Assembly (NCBI RefSeq): GCF_018135625.1
Contig: NZ_CP073078.1
Location: forward strand, 4,124,501-4,188,500
Source: Phenylobacterium montanum
GTDB lineage: Bacteria > Pseudomonadota > Alphaproteobacteria > Caulobacterales > Caulobacteraceae
Direction of reading: 5' to 3'
Length of the DNA: 64,000 nucleotides
The translations under genes and the position numbers were made by a program. Shown piece after piece: positions 27,568-35,897 of this stretch. Position 1 is the first letter of the stretch, and every line of letters begins with the position of its first letter. Under the pieces are notes generated by a model that was not told the DNA's origin, did no database searches, and saw only the letters and a list, made by a program, of their open reading frames with translations.

Positions 27568-28656
27568 ATGTCGCACAACACCTTCGGCCACCTGTTCCGC
27601 GTCACCACCTGGGGCGAAAGCCACGGCCCGGCGCTGGGCTGCGTGGTTGACGGCTGCCCGCCGGGGCTGAAGTTGACGGCGGAGGACCTGCAGATCTGGC
27701 TGGACCGCCGCCGCCCGGGCGCCGGCAAGTTCGTCACCCAGCGCCAGGAGCCGGACGCGGTCCGCATCCTCTCCGGCGTGTTCGAGGACGAGCGCACCGG
27801 CGGGCCGGTCACTACGGGCACGCCGATCTCACTGATGATCGAGAATGTCGACCAGCGCTCGAAGGACTATTCCGAGATCGCCCGCGCCTTCCGGCCGGGC
27901 CATGCCGACTATGCCTACTTCGCCAAATATGGCGTGCGCGACTATCGGGGCGGCGGCCGTTCCTCGGCGCGCGAGACCGCGGCGCGGGTGGCGGCAGGCG
28001 GGGTGGCGCGCAAGGTTCTGGGTGAGGGCGTCACAATCCGCGCCGCCCTGGTGCAGATCGGCCCGCACGCCGTCGATCGCGCCCGCTGGGACTGGAACGA
28101 GATCGAGAAGAACCCCTTCTGGTGCCCGGATGCAGCCATGGTCGACGTCTGGGAGCGGCACCTGGAGGCGACCCGCAAGGCCGGCTCCTCCACCGGGGCC
28201 ATCGTCGAGGTCGAGGCCACAGGCGTGCCGGCCGGCTGGGGCGCGCCGCTCTACGCCAAGCTGGACGCCGAGCTGGCCGCGGCCCTGATGTCGATCAACG
28301 CCGCCAAAGGGGTCGAGATCGGCGAGGGCTTTGCGTCTGCGGCGCTCAGCGGCGAGGACAACGCCGACGAAATGCGCGCCGGCAATGACGGGCCGATCTT
28401 CCTCTCGAACCACGCCGGCGGCGTCCTTGGCGGCATCTCCACCGGCCAGCCGGTGGTGGCGCGGGTGGCGTTCAAACCGACCTCGTCCATCCTCACCCCG
28501 CGTCGCTCGGTCGACGAGAGCGGGGCCGAGATCGAGCTCAGGACCAAGGGCCGCCACGACCCCTGCGTCGGCATCCGCGCAGCCCCGGTGGTCGAGGCCA
28601 TGACCGCCTGCGTCCTGGCCGACGCTTTCCTGCGCCACCGCGGCCAGATCGGCTGA
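27568..28656 (+). CDS. aroC: Chorismate synthase
   Basis: Last enzyme of the shikimate pathway: 5-enolpyruvylshikimate-3-phosphate to chorismate, needing reduced FMN. The 362 residues start [20 protein letters not shown], the first family signature; later [25 protein letters not shown] region motifs (split: [12 protein letters not shown] and [17 protein letters not shown]) and [16 protein letters not shown] are all present. The ATG at 27568 is preceded not by a well-spaced ribosome site but by a perfect 7-bp hairpin (27547-27565) whose 5' arm begins in an AAGGA. The hairpin may shorten the distance between AAGGA and the start codon. Confidence 0.96.
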   Translation: MSHNTFGHLFRVTTWGESHGPALGCVVDGCPPGLKLTAEDLQIWLDRRRPGAGKFVTQRQEPDAVRILSGVFEDERTGGPVTTGTPISLMIENVDQRSKDYSEIARAFRPGHADYAYFAKYGVRDYRGGGRSSARETAARVAAGGVARKVLGEGVTIRAALVQIGPHAVDRARWDWNEIEKNPFWCPDAAMVDVWERHLEATRKAGSSTGAIVEVEATGVPAGWGAPLYAKLDAELAAALMSINAAKGVEIGEGFASAALSGEDNADEMRAGNDGPIFLSNHAGGVLGGISTGQPVVARVAFKPTSSILTPRRSVDESGAEIELRTKGRHDPCVGIRAAPVVEAMTACVLADAFLRHRGQIG

Positions 28657-28820
28657 GATTTCACGGCCGGCAGGCGAGATGACAAGCCCGGCCGCGGCGC
28701 CCAGTATGCGTCGTCGTCGGGCTGATGATTCGCCGAACCTATGGGTTGAAGGGCCGAATTCAGTCTAGCGGCGCGGGCCATTATCGACCCAGGCGTTCAG
28801 GCGAAGAATACGGCGCAGAA

Positions 28821-29306
28821 TTGCGGTACGACCTTCTGAGCATACTGCTGGTTGACGACAACCATCACATGCGGGCGCTGCTCACGGCGATCCTGCGCGC
28901 CATCGGCGTGCGCAACATCTTCGACGCCGGCGACGGCGCCGAGGCCCTGCAGATCCTGCGCAACCACCCGGTCGACCTGATCATGACCGACCTGCAGATG
29001 CAGCCGCTGGACGGGCTCGACTTCGTGCGGCTGCTGCGCAATTCGCCGGACAGTCCATGCCCGATGATCCCGGTGATCATGATCACCGGCCACTCGACCC
29101 TGCGTCGGGTGGGCGAGGCGCGCGACGTGGGCGTGACCGAGTTCCTGTCCAAGCCGGTGACCGCGCGGGGCGTGCTGCAGCGGATCGGCCTGGTGGTCGA
29201 GCATCCCCGCCAGTTCGTGCGCACCGAGGACTATTTCGGCCCCGACCGGCGGCGCAAGCGCGACCCGGTGGCCGCCATGGCCAAGCGGCGTGCGGGGGAG
29301 CGGTAG
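28821..29306 (+). CDS. Single-domain response regulator with C-terminal basic tail
   Basis: A CheY-like receiver domain with no DNA-binding output. Starting from the TTG at 28821 it has 161 residues: acidic pocket VDDN (11-14), phosphoacceptor Asp57 (LIMTDLQM), Thr89 (MITG), Lys111 (LSKPV), then a conserved-looking tail EDYFGPDRRRKRDP (136-149). An ATG at 28725 in the same frame would add 32 poorly protein-like residues; neither start has a convincing ribosome site, so the N-terminus is uncertain. Similar REC proteins with an FGPDRRR tail occur in Caulobacterales (my recollection of the family). No kinase is adjacent, but two hybrid kinases lie 2-6 kb away. Confidence 0.8.
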   Translation: MRYDLLSILLVDDNHHMRALLTAILRAIGVRNIFDAGDGAEALQILRNHPVDLIMTDLQMQPLDGLDFVRLLRNSPDSPCPMIPVIMITGHSTLRRVGEARDVGVTEFLSKPVTARGVLQRIGLVVEHPRQFVRTEDYFGPDRRRKRDPVAAMAKRRAGER

Positions 29307-29314
29307 AGCAACCC

Positions 29315-29426
29315 AACATCCTTATCCTGAGGCGCCCGGCGCGAAGCGTCGGGCCTCGAAGGACGCAGTGGCGGCTCAGCGCGTCCTTCGAGGCCCGCTG
29401 CGCGGGCGCCTCAGGATGAGGATGTT
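29315..29426. repeat. Long imperfect palindromic intergenic element (REP/MITE-like)
   Basis: About 112 bp between the response regulator and queD. The outer arms AACATCCTTATCCTGAGG and CCTCAGGATGAGGATGTT match with one mismatch; inner arms containing GGCCTCGAAGGACGC and GCGTCCTTCGAGGCC pair perfectly around a short loop at about 29368-29378. Read as RNA it would form one long hairpin. Such CCTGAGG/CCTTCGAGG palindromes are dispersed in related genomes (general knowledge). No open frame or transposase is inside. Confidence 0.8.
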
Positions 29427-29465
29427 TGTAGGGCCGCCTGATCTGCGAGGCCGGCGCGCCCCTCC

Positions 29466-29834
29466 TCAGAGCCCCAGCGAGCAGCTCTCGCCGATGGTCG
29501 GGCGGGCGACCGTGATGCGCGACAGGCCGGGGAAGTCGGGCCTGAGCTTGCGGGCGAAGAACTGGCACAGGTGCTCCAGAGTCGGATTCTCCAGTCCCTC
29601 GTGCTCATTCAAGAGGCTGTGGTCCAACTCCAGCGCCGCGGCGCGAAGGGCATGGTCCAGGGCGCCCAGGTCGGCGACCCAACCGTCCGGCTCGCTGGCC
29701 GGGCCCCGCACCGTGGCCTCGACGCGGAACGAATGGCCGTGCATCCGCCGATAGGGATTGTCGGTCGGCCCGTTGTTCAGGTGGTGGGCCGCGTCGAAGG
29801 TCGCGGCCTTGGTGATTTCGAAGATGTCGCTCAT
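29466..29834 (-). CDS. queD: 6-carboxy-tetrahydropterin synthase QueD-like protein
   Basis: Second enzyme of the 7-deazaguanine (preQ0) pathway, converting dihydroneopterin triphosphate to 6-carboxytetrahydropterin. The 122 residues have the T-fold signatures: zinc histidines in FDAAHHL (13-19) and MHGHSF (31-36), the catalytic Asp-His in ELDHSLLNE, and the pterin-anchoring Glu in IGESCSL near the C-terminus. The nucleophilic cysteine usually found between the two zinc motifs is not visible here (NNGPTDNPYRR instead). It is the last gene of a queC-queE-queD run on the minus strand, with 31 bases after queE. Confidence 0.88.
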   Translation of the reverse strand: MSDIFEITKAATFDAAHHLNNGPTDNPYRRMHGHSFRVEATVRGPASEPDGWVADLGALDHALRAAALELDHSLLNEHEGLENPTLEHLCQFFARKLRPDFPGLSRITVARPTIGESCSLGL

Positions 29835-29865
29835 GAGTCCATGCGCCGCCGGACGCGCAGCAGCG

Positions 29866-30498
29866 CTAGGGCAGACCGAGATATTTGTGGGTTTGCACGC
29901 TTAAACGCCACTGAGGGTGGGAAAGGCAATAGTCGACCGCCTTTTGCGTATTGGCCTCGCGCTCGGGCCCGTCCATCGGCTGCAGGAAAAAGCGCTCGAA
30001 ATCGAGGCCGGCGAAGCGGGCCGGGTCGACGCCCGCTTGCGGATAGACCAGCTTGAGTTCCTGGCCGCGGGTCTGCAGCACCGGCGCATCGGCCTTGGGG
30101 CTGACGCAGATCCAGTCGATGCCGGGCGGGGCTTCGAGGGTGCCGTTGGTCTCGACCGCGATGGAAAAGCCGCGGGCGTGCAGGGCGGCGATCAGGGGCT
30201 CATCGAGCTGCAGCAGGGGCTCGCCGCCAGTGCAGACCACCAGGCGGTTCCGGTCCTCGCCGCGCCAGAGCGCAGCCACCGCGTCCGCCAGTTCGTCCGG
30301 CGTCTGGAACCGCCCGCCGCCCTCGCCGTCCATGCCGACGAAATCGGTGTCGCAGAAGGTGCAGACCGCCTTGGCCCGGTCGATCTCGCGCCCGCTCCAG
30401 AGGTTGCACCCGGCGAAGCGGCAGAACACCGCCGCGCGGCCGGCCTGGCCGCCTTCGCCCTGAAGGGTGAGAAAGATCTCCTTGACCGAATAGGTCAC
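29866..30498 (-). CDS. queE: 7-carboxy-7-deazaguanine synthase (radical SAM) QueE
   Basis: Radical-SAM enzyme that contracts 6-carboxytetrahydropterin to 7-carboxy-7-deazaguanine. The 210 residues start at a GTG whose bases overlap the queC stop (GTGA), and begin [16 protein letters not shown], the family's opening. The cluster-binding cysteines follow the QueE-specific C-x14-C-x2-C spacing (Cys31, Cys46, Cys49) in [17 protein letters not shown]-binding motifs [11 protein letters not shown] and VETNGT follow, and the end HKYLGLP is typical. It should form a pathway unit with queC and queD. Confidence 0.94.
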   Translation of the reverse strand: MTYSVKEIFLTLQGEGGQAGRAAVFCRFAGCNLWSGREIDRAKAVCTFCDTDFVGMDGEGGGRFQTPDELADAVAALWRGEDRNRLVVCTGGEPLLQLDEPLIAALHARGFSIAVETNGTLEAPPGIDWICVSPKADAPVLQTRGQELKLVYPQAGVDPARFAGLDFERFFLQPMDGPEREANTQKAVDYCLSHPQWRLSVQTHKYLGLP

Positions 30499-31232
30499 GG
30501 GACCGCCTCCAGCGCCGGCTGGCCCTCGGCCGACCACTCGGCCCAGCCCTTGGCGCGAAGTTCGCAGGCCGGGCAGGCTCCGCAGCCGGCGCCCCAGTCG
30601 TGCGGGGTGCGCTCGCCGGTGTAGCAGGTGTGGCTGTGGGTGATGGTCAGGTCGACCAGCGCCTGGCCGCCCAGGGCCTTGGCCAGGCCCCAGGTCTGGC
30701 TCTTGGTCAGCCACATCAGAGGGGTCTCGATACTGAAGTCGCGGGCCATGCCCAGGTTGATGGCCGCCTGCAGCGCGTCCAGGGTCTCGCGCCGGCAGTC
30801 CGGATAGCCGGAATAGTCGGTTTCGCACATGCCCCCGACCAGCACCTCCAGGCCCCGCCGATCGGCGAGGGCGGCGGCGTAGATCAGAAACGCAAGGTTG
30901 CGCCCGGGCACGAAGGTGGAGGGCAGGCCGCGTTCGGTCATCTCGATCGCACGGTCGGCGGTGAGGGCCGATTGTGCAACTTCGCCAAAGCTTTTCAGGT
31001 CTATGCGGTGGTCTTCGCCCAGCCGAGCCGCCCACGCGGGAAAATTGCGTGCGACCTCACGTCGCACCGCCTCGCGCGCCCGAAGCTCCACCGCATGGCG
31101 CTGGCCGTAGTCGAAGCCCACCGTCTCCACCCGCGGCCAGCGCTCCAGGGCCCAGGCCAGGCAGGCGGTGGAGTCCTGGCCGCCGGAGAACAGCACCAGG
31201 GCGCCGGGGGCGGTGTCAGCGGGCGCGGTAAT
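30495..31232 (-). CDS. queC: 7-cyano-7-deazaguanine synthase QueC, apparent ATT start
   Basis: ATP-dependent enzyme that turns 7-carboxy-7-deazaguanine into preQ0. The PP-loop SGGQDS lies at 16-21 of a 245-residue protein, followed by [20 protein letters not shown] and the zinc-binding cysteine cluster [21 protein letters not shown]. The usual choice, GTG at 31196, would leave the PP-loop strand without its N-terminal half and has no ribosome site. Reading upstream, an in-frame ATT at 31230-31232 lies exactly 7 bases after AAGGAG (31240-31245); an in-frame stop precedes it at 31236-31238. I therefore start there. A one-base error (ATG to ATT) is the alternative. Confidence 0.9.
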   Translation of the reverse strand: MTAPADTAPGALVLFSGGQDSTACLAWALERWPRVETVGFDYGQRHAVELRAREAVRREVARNFPAWAARLGEDHRIDLKSFGEVAQSALTADRAIEMTERGLPSTFVPGRNLAFLIYAAALADRRGLEVLVGGMCETDYSGYPDCRRETLDALQAAINLGMARDFSIETPLMWLTKSQTWGLAKALGGQALVDLTITHSHTCYTGERTPHDWGAGCGACPACELRAKGWAEWSAEGQPALEAVP

Positions 31233-31495
31233 GATCTATCTCCTTGAAGCGAAAGGCGGCCTCGGGCCGGCGGGGCGAAGCCCGATCATATAGACGCCGG
31301 TGACCTCCGCCCCAAGGGGCGGCTCGGCTCCGCGGCGCCGGCGCCCGATCTTTCGCCAAGGTCGCGGCGCCGGGCGAAACCGCGCACGCCCCTGCGCGGC
31401 GGGTTCACGCCGCATCCGGGAAAATACGAACTGCTAGCGGTTTTAACGACTTTGCAAGCGAGAGGCGGCATCGTCGCCTCACAACTTGAGTCAGC

Positions 31496-32992
31496 ATGCG
31501 CAGAATGCCCGGCCTATCCAGTCTCATCGAAGTCTTCGAGCCGATCGACTCGAACGCCACCTGCGGGATGGCGCTCGATCGGTTCCTGGACGCTCCGCAC
31601 TGTGACCTGCTTGTCACAGTCGAGGCCGGTCGTCCCGCCGGCGTGGTCGTCCGTGGCGCGGTCCGCGCCCATGACGCCGCCCGCCCGATCGGCGACCTGA
31701 CCAGCCGCCCCCTGACCATCGAAGCCGACGCCGACCTGGAAGAGGCCTGCGCCCTGGTGCTTGACCATGCCGAACCCGTGGCCGGCCTGGTGGTGGTGCG
31801 GGACCAGCGCTATGTCGGCGTAGTCTCTGTTCGTAGCCTGCTGCGCGCGCGCAAGCCGGCCGAGTCCGGCGGCGACCGCCGCTTCCTCGACCTGATCAGC
31901 CATGAGATCCGCTCGCCGATGAACGGCGTGGTGGCCGTGGCCGAGCTGTTGCAGCGGCAGCCGCTGACCGCCGACGCCCACGCCTTCGTGCGCACCATCC
32001 TGGAATCCAGCCAGGCCACCTTGCGCGCGCTGAACGACGCCCTGGATCTGTCCCAGGCCGAATTCGGCCAACTGGCCCTGCAACCGAGTTCGGTGTTCCT
32101 GCGCGATGTGATGGACGGGGTGCAGGAGTGCTGGCAGGCCCGGGCCGCCGCCGACGGGGTCACCCTGCTGGTCGCCTATGACGGCGAGCCGGACCTAAAC
32201 GCCACCCTGGACGCCGGCCGCATGCGCCAGGTGTTCGACAAGCTGATCGAAGCGGCCATCGCCGACGGCGCCGGCGGCGCGGTCGAGGCCAGCCTGCGCG
32301 CGGTGCGCGCGCCGGGCGGATTGAAGCTGGAAGGCCGCGTGCGCGGCGGCGGCGGTGGCCTGGCGGCCCTGCATCTGGCCGAAGCCCTGGCGACTCCCGC
32401 CAAGGGGCCGGCTCAGGACGACATTAGCGCAGGCCTGGGCCTGGCGCTCTGCCAACGCATTCTCTCGCGCATGGGCGGCTCGCTCAGAGTCGACGACAAT
32501 GTCGGCGCCGGCGCCACCATCGCCTTCGAACTGGAAGCGCCTGAAACCGTCGCCCCCGCGGCCGAGAGCCTGGGCGAGGTCCAGGGACCGCGGGGCGCCG
32601 CCCATATCCTGGTGGTGGACGACAACGCCACAAACCGCATGGTGGCCGAGGCCCTGTGCGAAATGTTCGACTGCACCTCGGAATGCGCCGAGGACGGAGT
32701 AGAGGCGGTTGAGGCCGCTCGCACCGGCCGGTTCGACCTGATCCTGATGGACATCCGCATGCCGCGGATGGACGGGGTCGAGGCCGCCCGCGCCATCCGC
32801 GCCATTCCCGGCCCGGCCGGCGTGGTGCCGATTATCGCCCTGACCGCCAACGCCGACCCGGAAGACGCCAAGACCTATATCGAAAGCGGCATGCACAGCG
32901 TGGTCGAAAAGCCGATCAAGCCCGAGCGCCTGCTGCAGGCGATCAACGCGGCTCTGCCCGGCGCGCCGGACAGATCTGCGGCGGCGGCGTAG
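31496..32992 (+). CDS. CBS-like/HisKA/REC hybrid sensor protein with degenerate ATPase domain
   Basis: A 498-residue cytosolic hybrid kinase. Residues 10-118 look like a CBS-domain pair (ALDRFLDAPHCDLLVTVEAG, then DLTSRPLTIEADADLEEA and VVVRDQRYVGVVSVRSLL). HisKA follows with phospho-His136 in FLDLISHEIRSPMNG. The ATPase region is eroded: where an N-box (QVLxNLLxNA) is expected it reads QVFDKLIEAAIADGAG (245-260), the G1 Asp-x-Gly-x-Gly is absent, and only the G2-like AGLGLAL (312-318) remains. A canonical receiver follows (VDDN 374-377, Asp419, Thr450, Lys472). It may work as a phosphatase or phosphotransfer scaffold rather than a kinase (inference). It is divergent from queC and converges on another hybrid kinase. 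Confidence 0.82.
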   Translation: MRRMPGLSSLIEVFEPIDSNATCGMALDRFLDAPHCDLLVTVEAGRPAGVVVRGAVRAHDAARPIGDLTSRPLTIEADADLEEACALVLDHAEPVAGLVVVRDQRYVGVVSVRSLLRARKPAESGGDRRFLDLISHEIRSPMNGVVAVAELLQRQPLTADAHAFVRTILESSQATLRALNDALDLSQAEFGQLALQPSSVFLRDVMDGVQECWQARAAADGVTLLVAYDGEPDLNATLDAGRMRQVFDKLIEAAIADGAGGAVEASLRAVRAPGGLKLEGRVRGGGGGLAALHLAEALATPAKGPAQDDISAGLGLALCQRILSRMGGSLRVDDNVGAGATIAFELEAPETVAPAAESLGEVQGPRGAAHILVVDDNATNRMVAEALCEMFDCTSECAEDGVEAVEAARTGRFDLILMDIRMPRMDGVEAARAIRAIPGPAGVVPIIALTANADPEDAKTYIESGMHSVVEKPIKPERLLQAINAALPGAPDRSAAAA

Positions 32993-33168
32993 ACCAAGTT
33001 CAGTTTTCAAAACTTCGCTGCAAAGCCCTTCTCCCGATGAGAGAAGAAGGGACCCATTCGCACAGCGGCTGCGAAACGACCCGCGGCAGGTGGCGCGGCG
33101 CGTCAGCGTCGTGAAGGAGGGGGCGAGTCGGCCGTCGACGATCGCGCCCGAACCAAATCCGCTTTCTC

Positions 33169-35715
33169 TCAATGCACGGCCGAGGTCAGTGCCTCGGCTA
33201 ACTGGTCCTGCTCGTAGGGCTTTCTGAGGTGAGAGGCGTCCAGCCCATCGTCCAAGTCTTCTGAATCGCCGTAGCCGCTGGCGAAGATCACTTTCAGCTC
33301 CGGGCGCATGGCCCGGGCTTGCTGCGCCAACTCGGTGCCGCGCACCCCCGGCAGGCCGATGTCTGTGAACAGCACGTCGACCGGCTGCTTGCGCCTCAGG
33401 ATCTCCATGGCGCTCGGCGCGTCTCCAGCCTGCAGCGGGGTGAAGCCCAGGGCCTCGACCATGTCCACCGCCGCCATCCGGACCAGGGGGTCGTCCTCCA
33501 CAACCAGCACCACCGGCCGCGCAGCCTTCAGCATGGCGCTGATCCGCCGGGCCAGGGTCTCGCGGTCGTAGGGCTTGGACAAGAGCTGCACCCCCTCATC
33601 GACCCTTCCATCGTGGACAATGGCGTCCTCGGCATAGCCGGAAGTGTAGAGCACCGGCAGGCCCGGACGCAGCGCCTGGGCCTCGCGGGCGAGGTCGCGG
33701 CAGGTCACCGGCCCCGGCATGACCACGTCGGTGAACAGCAGGTCGATCCTGGCGCCGCTCTCCAGCATGTTCAGCGCAGCCGCCCCGTTGGGGGCGTGGA
33801 TGCAGGTGTAGCCATGCTCGCGCAGGATGCCGACCGCCGAGGCGCGCACCATGTCGTCGTCTTCGACCACCAGGATCACCTCGCTGGAGCCGTGCAGGGC
33901 GCCGGCCGGAGCTTCTGACGCTTCCTCGACCGCCTCCAGGCTGCGTGGCAGGTAGATTTTCACCGTCGCCCCCTCACCGGGCGCGCTGAACATCTGCACG
34001 TGGCCGCGGCTCTGCTTGACGAAGCCATAGACCATCGAGAGGCCGAGGCCGGTGCCCTTCTCCGCCCCCTTGGTGGTGAAGAACGGTTCGAACACGCGCT
34101 TCAGCGTCTCCTTGTCCATGCCGCAGCCGGTATCGGACACCGAGATCAGCACATAGTCGCCGCGCTCGAGTTCGCCGTCGCCGCCGGCGGCGACGCTTGT
34201 GTTCTCCAGCGCGATGGTCAGCCTGCCGCCGTCGGCCATGGCGTCGCGGGCGTTGATGGCCAGGTTCAGCACCGCGCTCTCCACCTGGGCGGGGTCGGCC
34301 GAGGTGTTCCACAGGTCCTCGGCGATCCGGGTCTCCACCTGCATCCTCTCGCCCAGGGTTCGTCGCAGGATCTCGGTCATGTCGCCGATCAGGCGGCCGA
34401 GATGGATCACCCTCGGCTCCAAGGGCTGGCGACGGGCGAAGGCCAGGAGCTGACGGGTCAGCTGGGCCGCTCGCTCGGCGGCGTGCAGGGCGTTCCTGAC
34501 CCGGGGCGCGCTCGGCCCTTCGCCGACCTGGGACGAGATCAGCTCCAGATTGCCGCGGATCACCTGCAGCAGGTTGTTGAAGTCGTGGGCTATGCCGCCG
34601 GTCAGCTGGCCGATCGCCTCCAGGCGCTGGCCACGGCGCATCTGCTCCTGGGCCCGCTCGCGATCGGTGACGTCGCGGCTGGAGCCGACGATCCGCTCCA
34701 CCTTCCCATCGGCGCCGCGCACAGCGGTCAGCAGGGACTCCCAGATCCGTTCGCCCTGGGGCAGAAACACATGGTCGCGGCTGAACAGCGGATGGTCGAC
34801 GGCGCAGACCGCGTCCAGATGGCGGACAAGTTGCGCCCCCCGGGCCTCGCCGGCCAGCACCTCTACGTCCAGCCCGCGAAGCTGCGCCAGGCTGGCGCCC
34901 ACGGCCCTCTCGTAGGCCGGATTGACCTCGGCCATCACATAGCGGCCGTCTGGGGTCACATCGAGCACGTAGAGCAGGTCGGCGGTGGTGCGGAACACCG
35001 CGCGGTAGCGCGCCTCGCTTTCGCGCAAGGCGCCTTCGGCGGCCTCGCGCTCGCCCACCTCGTGCCGCAGACGCCGATTGGCCCCAGAGACCGAGACGGT
35101 CAGGATCCCCAGGCCTGCAATGGCCGATCCGGCCAGCAGCAACCCGACCAGATAGCCGGTCAGATCCACGCTCGCCGCCCGCCGGGCTCGCTGGGCCAGC
35201 AGCGCGTTCTCGGCGTCGATCACCCCCTGGATCTCGCCCCGCAGCGCACCCATCGCAGCCTGGCCCTCTCCGAACTGCACGGTCCGCGCCAAATCCATGC
35301 GCCCGCTTCGCGCCAGCTCCACGCGCCGCTCGGCGACCGCCACCCGCTTGTCGACAAGATCCTCGACGGCTCGCACCCGGGCGGTCTGGTCGGCATTGTC
35401 GCGCACGAGGTCGCGAAGGTGCGCTTCGGAGGCCGGAATCTGGGCTCGGCTCGCATCGTAGTTGTCGAGGAAACGCGCGTCGTTCGTGGCCATGTAGCCG
35501 CGTTCGCCCGCCTCCACGTCCTGCACCAACGAAAACAGCCCGCGGGTAGCGTCGATCACCCTGTAGCTATGGTCGACCCAGTCTCGGCTCTGGCGCACCG
35601 AATAGAGGTGACCTGAGGCCAGGGCCAGGGCCAGCACGGCCAGCAGGACGAGCAGAGCCATAGGCGCGAGCCGCCCCTCATAGGCTTTCAGCCCTTCAGC
35701 CTTCGATCCGGTCAC
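33169..35715 (-). CDS. CHASE3/PAS hybrid sensor histidine kinase with two receiver domains
   Basis: From the GTG at 35715 the protein has 848 residues: a first membrane span (about 19-39, LLVLLAVLALALASGHL), a periplasmic CHASE3 sensor (SRDWVDHSYRVIDATRG, then DVEAGERGYMATNDARFL), a second span near 185-210, a PAS domain (about 235-345), HisKA with GGIAHDFNNLLQ, a full HATPase (N-box LNLAINARDAM, DTGCGMD, KGTGLGLSMV) and two receivers at the C-terminus with FTDVVMP and FTDIGLP phospho-sites. An intact HK with a C-terminal double REC suggests an internal phosphorelay. The start is uncertain: GTG codons at 35757 and 35715 and an ATG at 35853 are in frame, none with a strong ribosome site. Confidence 0.88.
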   Translation of the reverse strand: MTGSKAEGLKAYEGRLAPMALLVLLAVLALALASGHLYSVRQSRDWVDHSYRVIDATRGLFSLVQDVEAGERGYMATNDARFLDNYDASRAQIPASEAHLRDLVRDNADQTARVRAVEDLVDKRVAVAERRVELARSGRMDLARTVQFGEGQAAMGALRGEIQGVIDAENALLAQRARRAASVDLTGYLVGLLLAGSAIAGLGILTVSVSGANRRLRHEVGEREAAEGALRESEARYRAVFRTTADLLYVLDVTPDGRYVMAEVNPAYERAVGASLAQLRGLDVEVLAGEARGAQLVRHLDAVCAVDHPLFSRDHVFLPQGERIWESLLTAVRGADGKVERIVGSSRDVTDRERAQEQMRRGQRLEAIGQLTGGIAHDFNNLLQVIRGNLELISSQVGEGPSAPRVRNALHAAERAAQLTRQLLAFARRQPLEPRVIHLGRLIGDMTEILRRTLGERMQVETRIAEDLWNTSADPAQVESAVLNLAINARDAMADGGRLTIALENTSVAAGGDGELERGDYVLISVSDTGCGMDKETLKRVFEPFFTTKGAEKGTGLGLSMVYGFVKQSRGHVQMFSAPGEGATVKIYLPRSLEAVEEASEAPAGALHGSSEVILVVEDDDMVRASAVGILREHGYTCIHAPNGAAALNMLESGARIDLLFTDVVMPGPVTCRDLAREAQALRPGLPVLYTSGYAEDAIVHDGRVDEGVQLLSKPYDRETLARRISAMLKAARPVVLVVEDDPLVRMAAVDMVEALGFTPLQAGDAPSAMEILRRKQPVDVLFTDIGLPGVRGTELAQQARAMRPELKVIFASGYGDSEDLDDGLDASHLRKPYEQDQLAEALTSAVH

Positions 35716-35897
35716 GGCCACCCGCGCCGCCTGTGACGGCGGTCCTCCACCTGTCACCGAAAACACTAGCAGCGCCGATCGCTTACGGCGAGGGCCGTTT
35801 CGCGCCAGAGGCGAGCGGCTGCTCTGCGCACGCGCGTGCGGTTGTCCTTGCAAGCTGTGCTGCTATCGTCCGCCGGGTGACGCGTTCGGGAGGGGTG

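Noticed and set aside
31286-31471. A 61-codon minus-strand open frame between queC and the CBS hybrid gene
   Set aside because: Pro/Arg-rich, no ribosome site, and the region is better explained as promoter DNA for the divergent genes.
33026-33051. CCCTTCT/AGAAGGG hairpin between the convergent hybrid kinases as a terminator
   Set aside because: A 7-bp stem with a 12-base loop and no U-run on either side; not convincing.
34000-35616. Long plus-strand frame inside the CHASE3 kinase gene
   Set aside because: Shadow of the minus-strand coding sequence; low-complexity, no motif.
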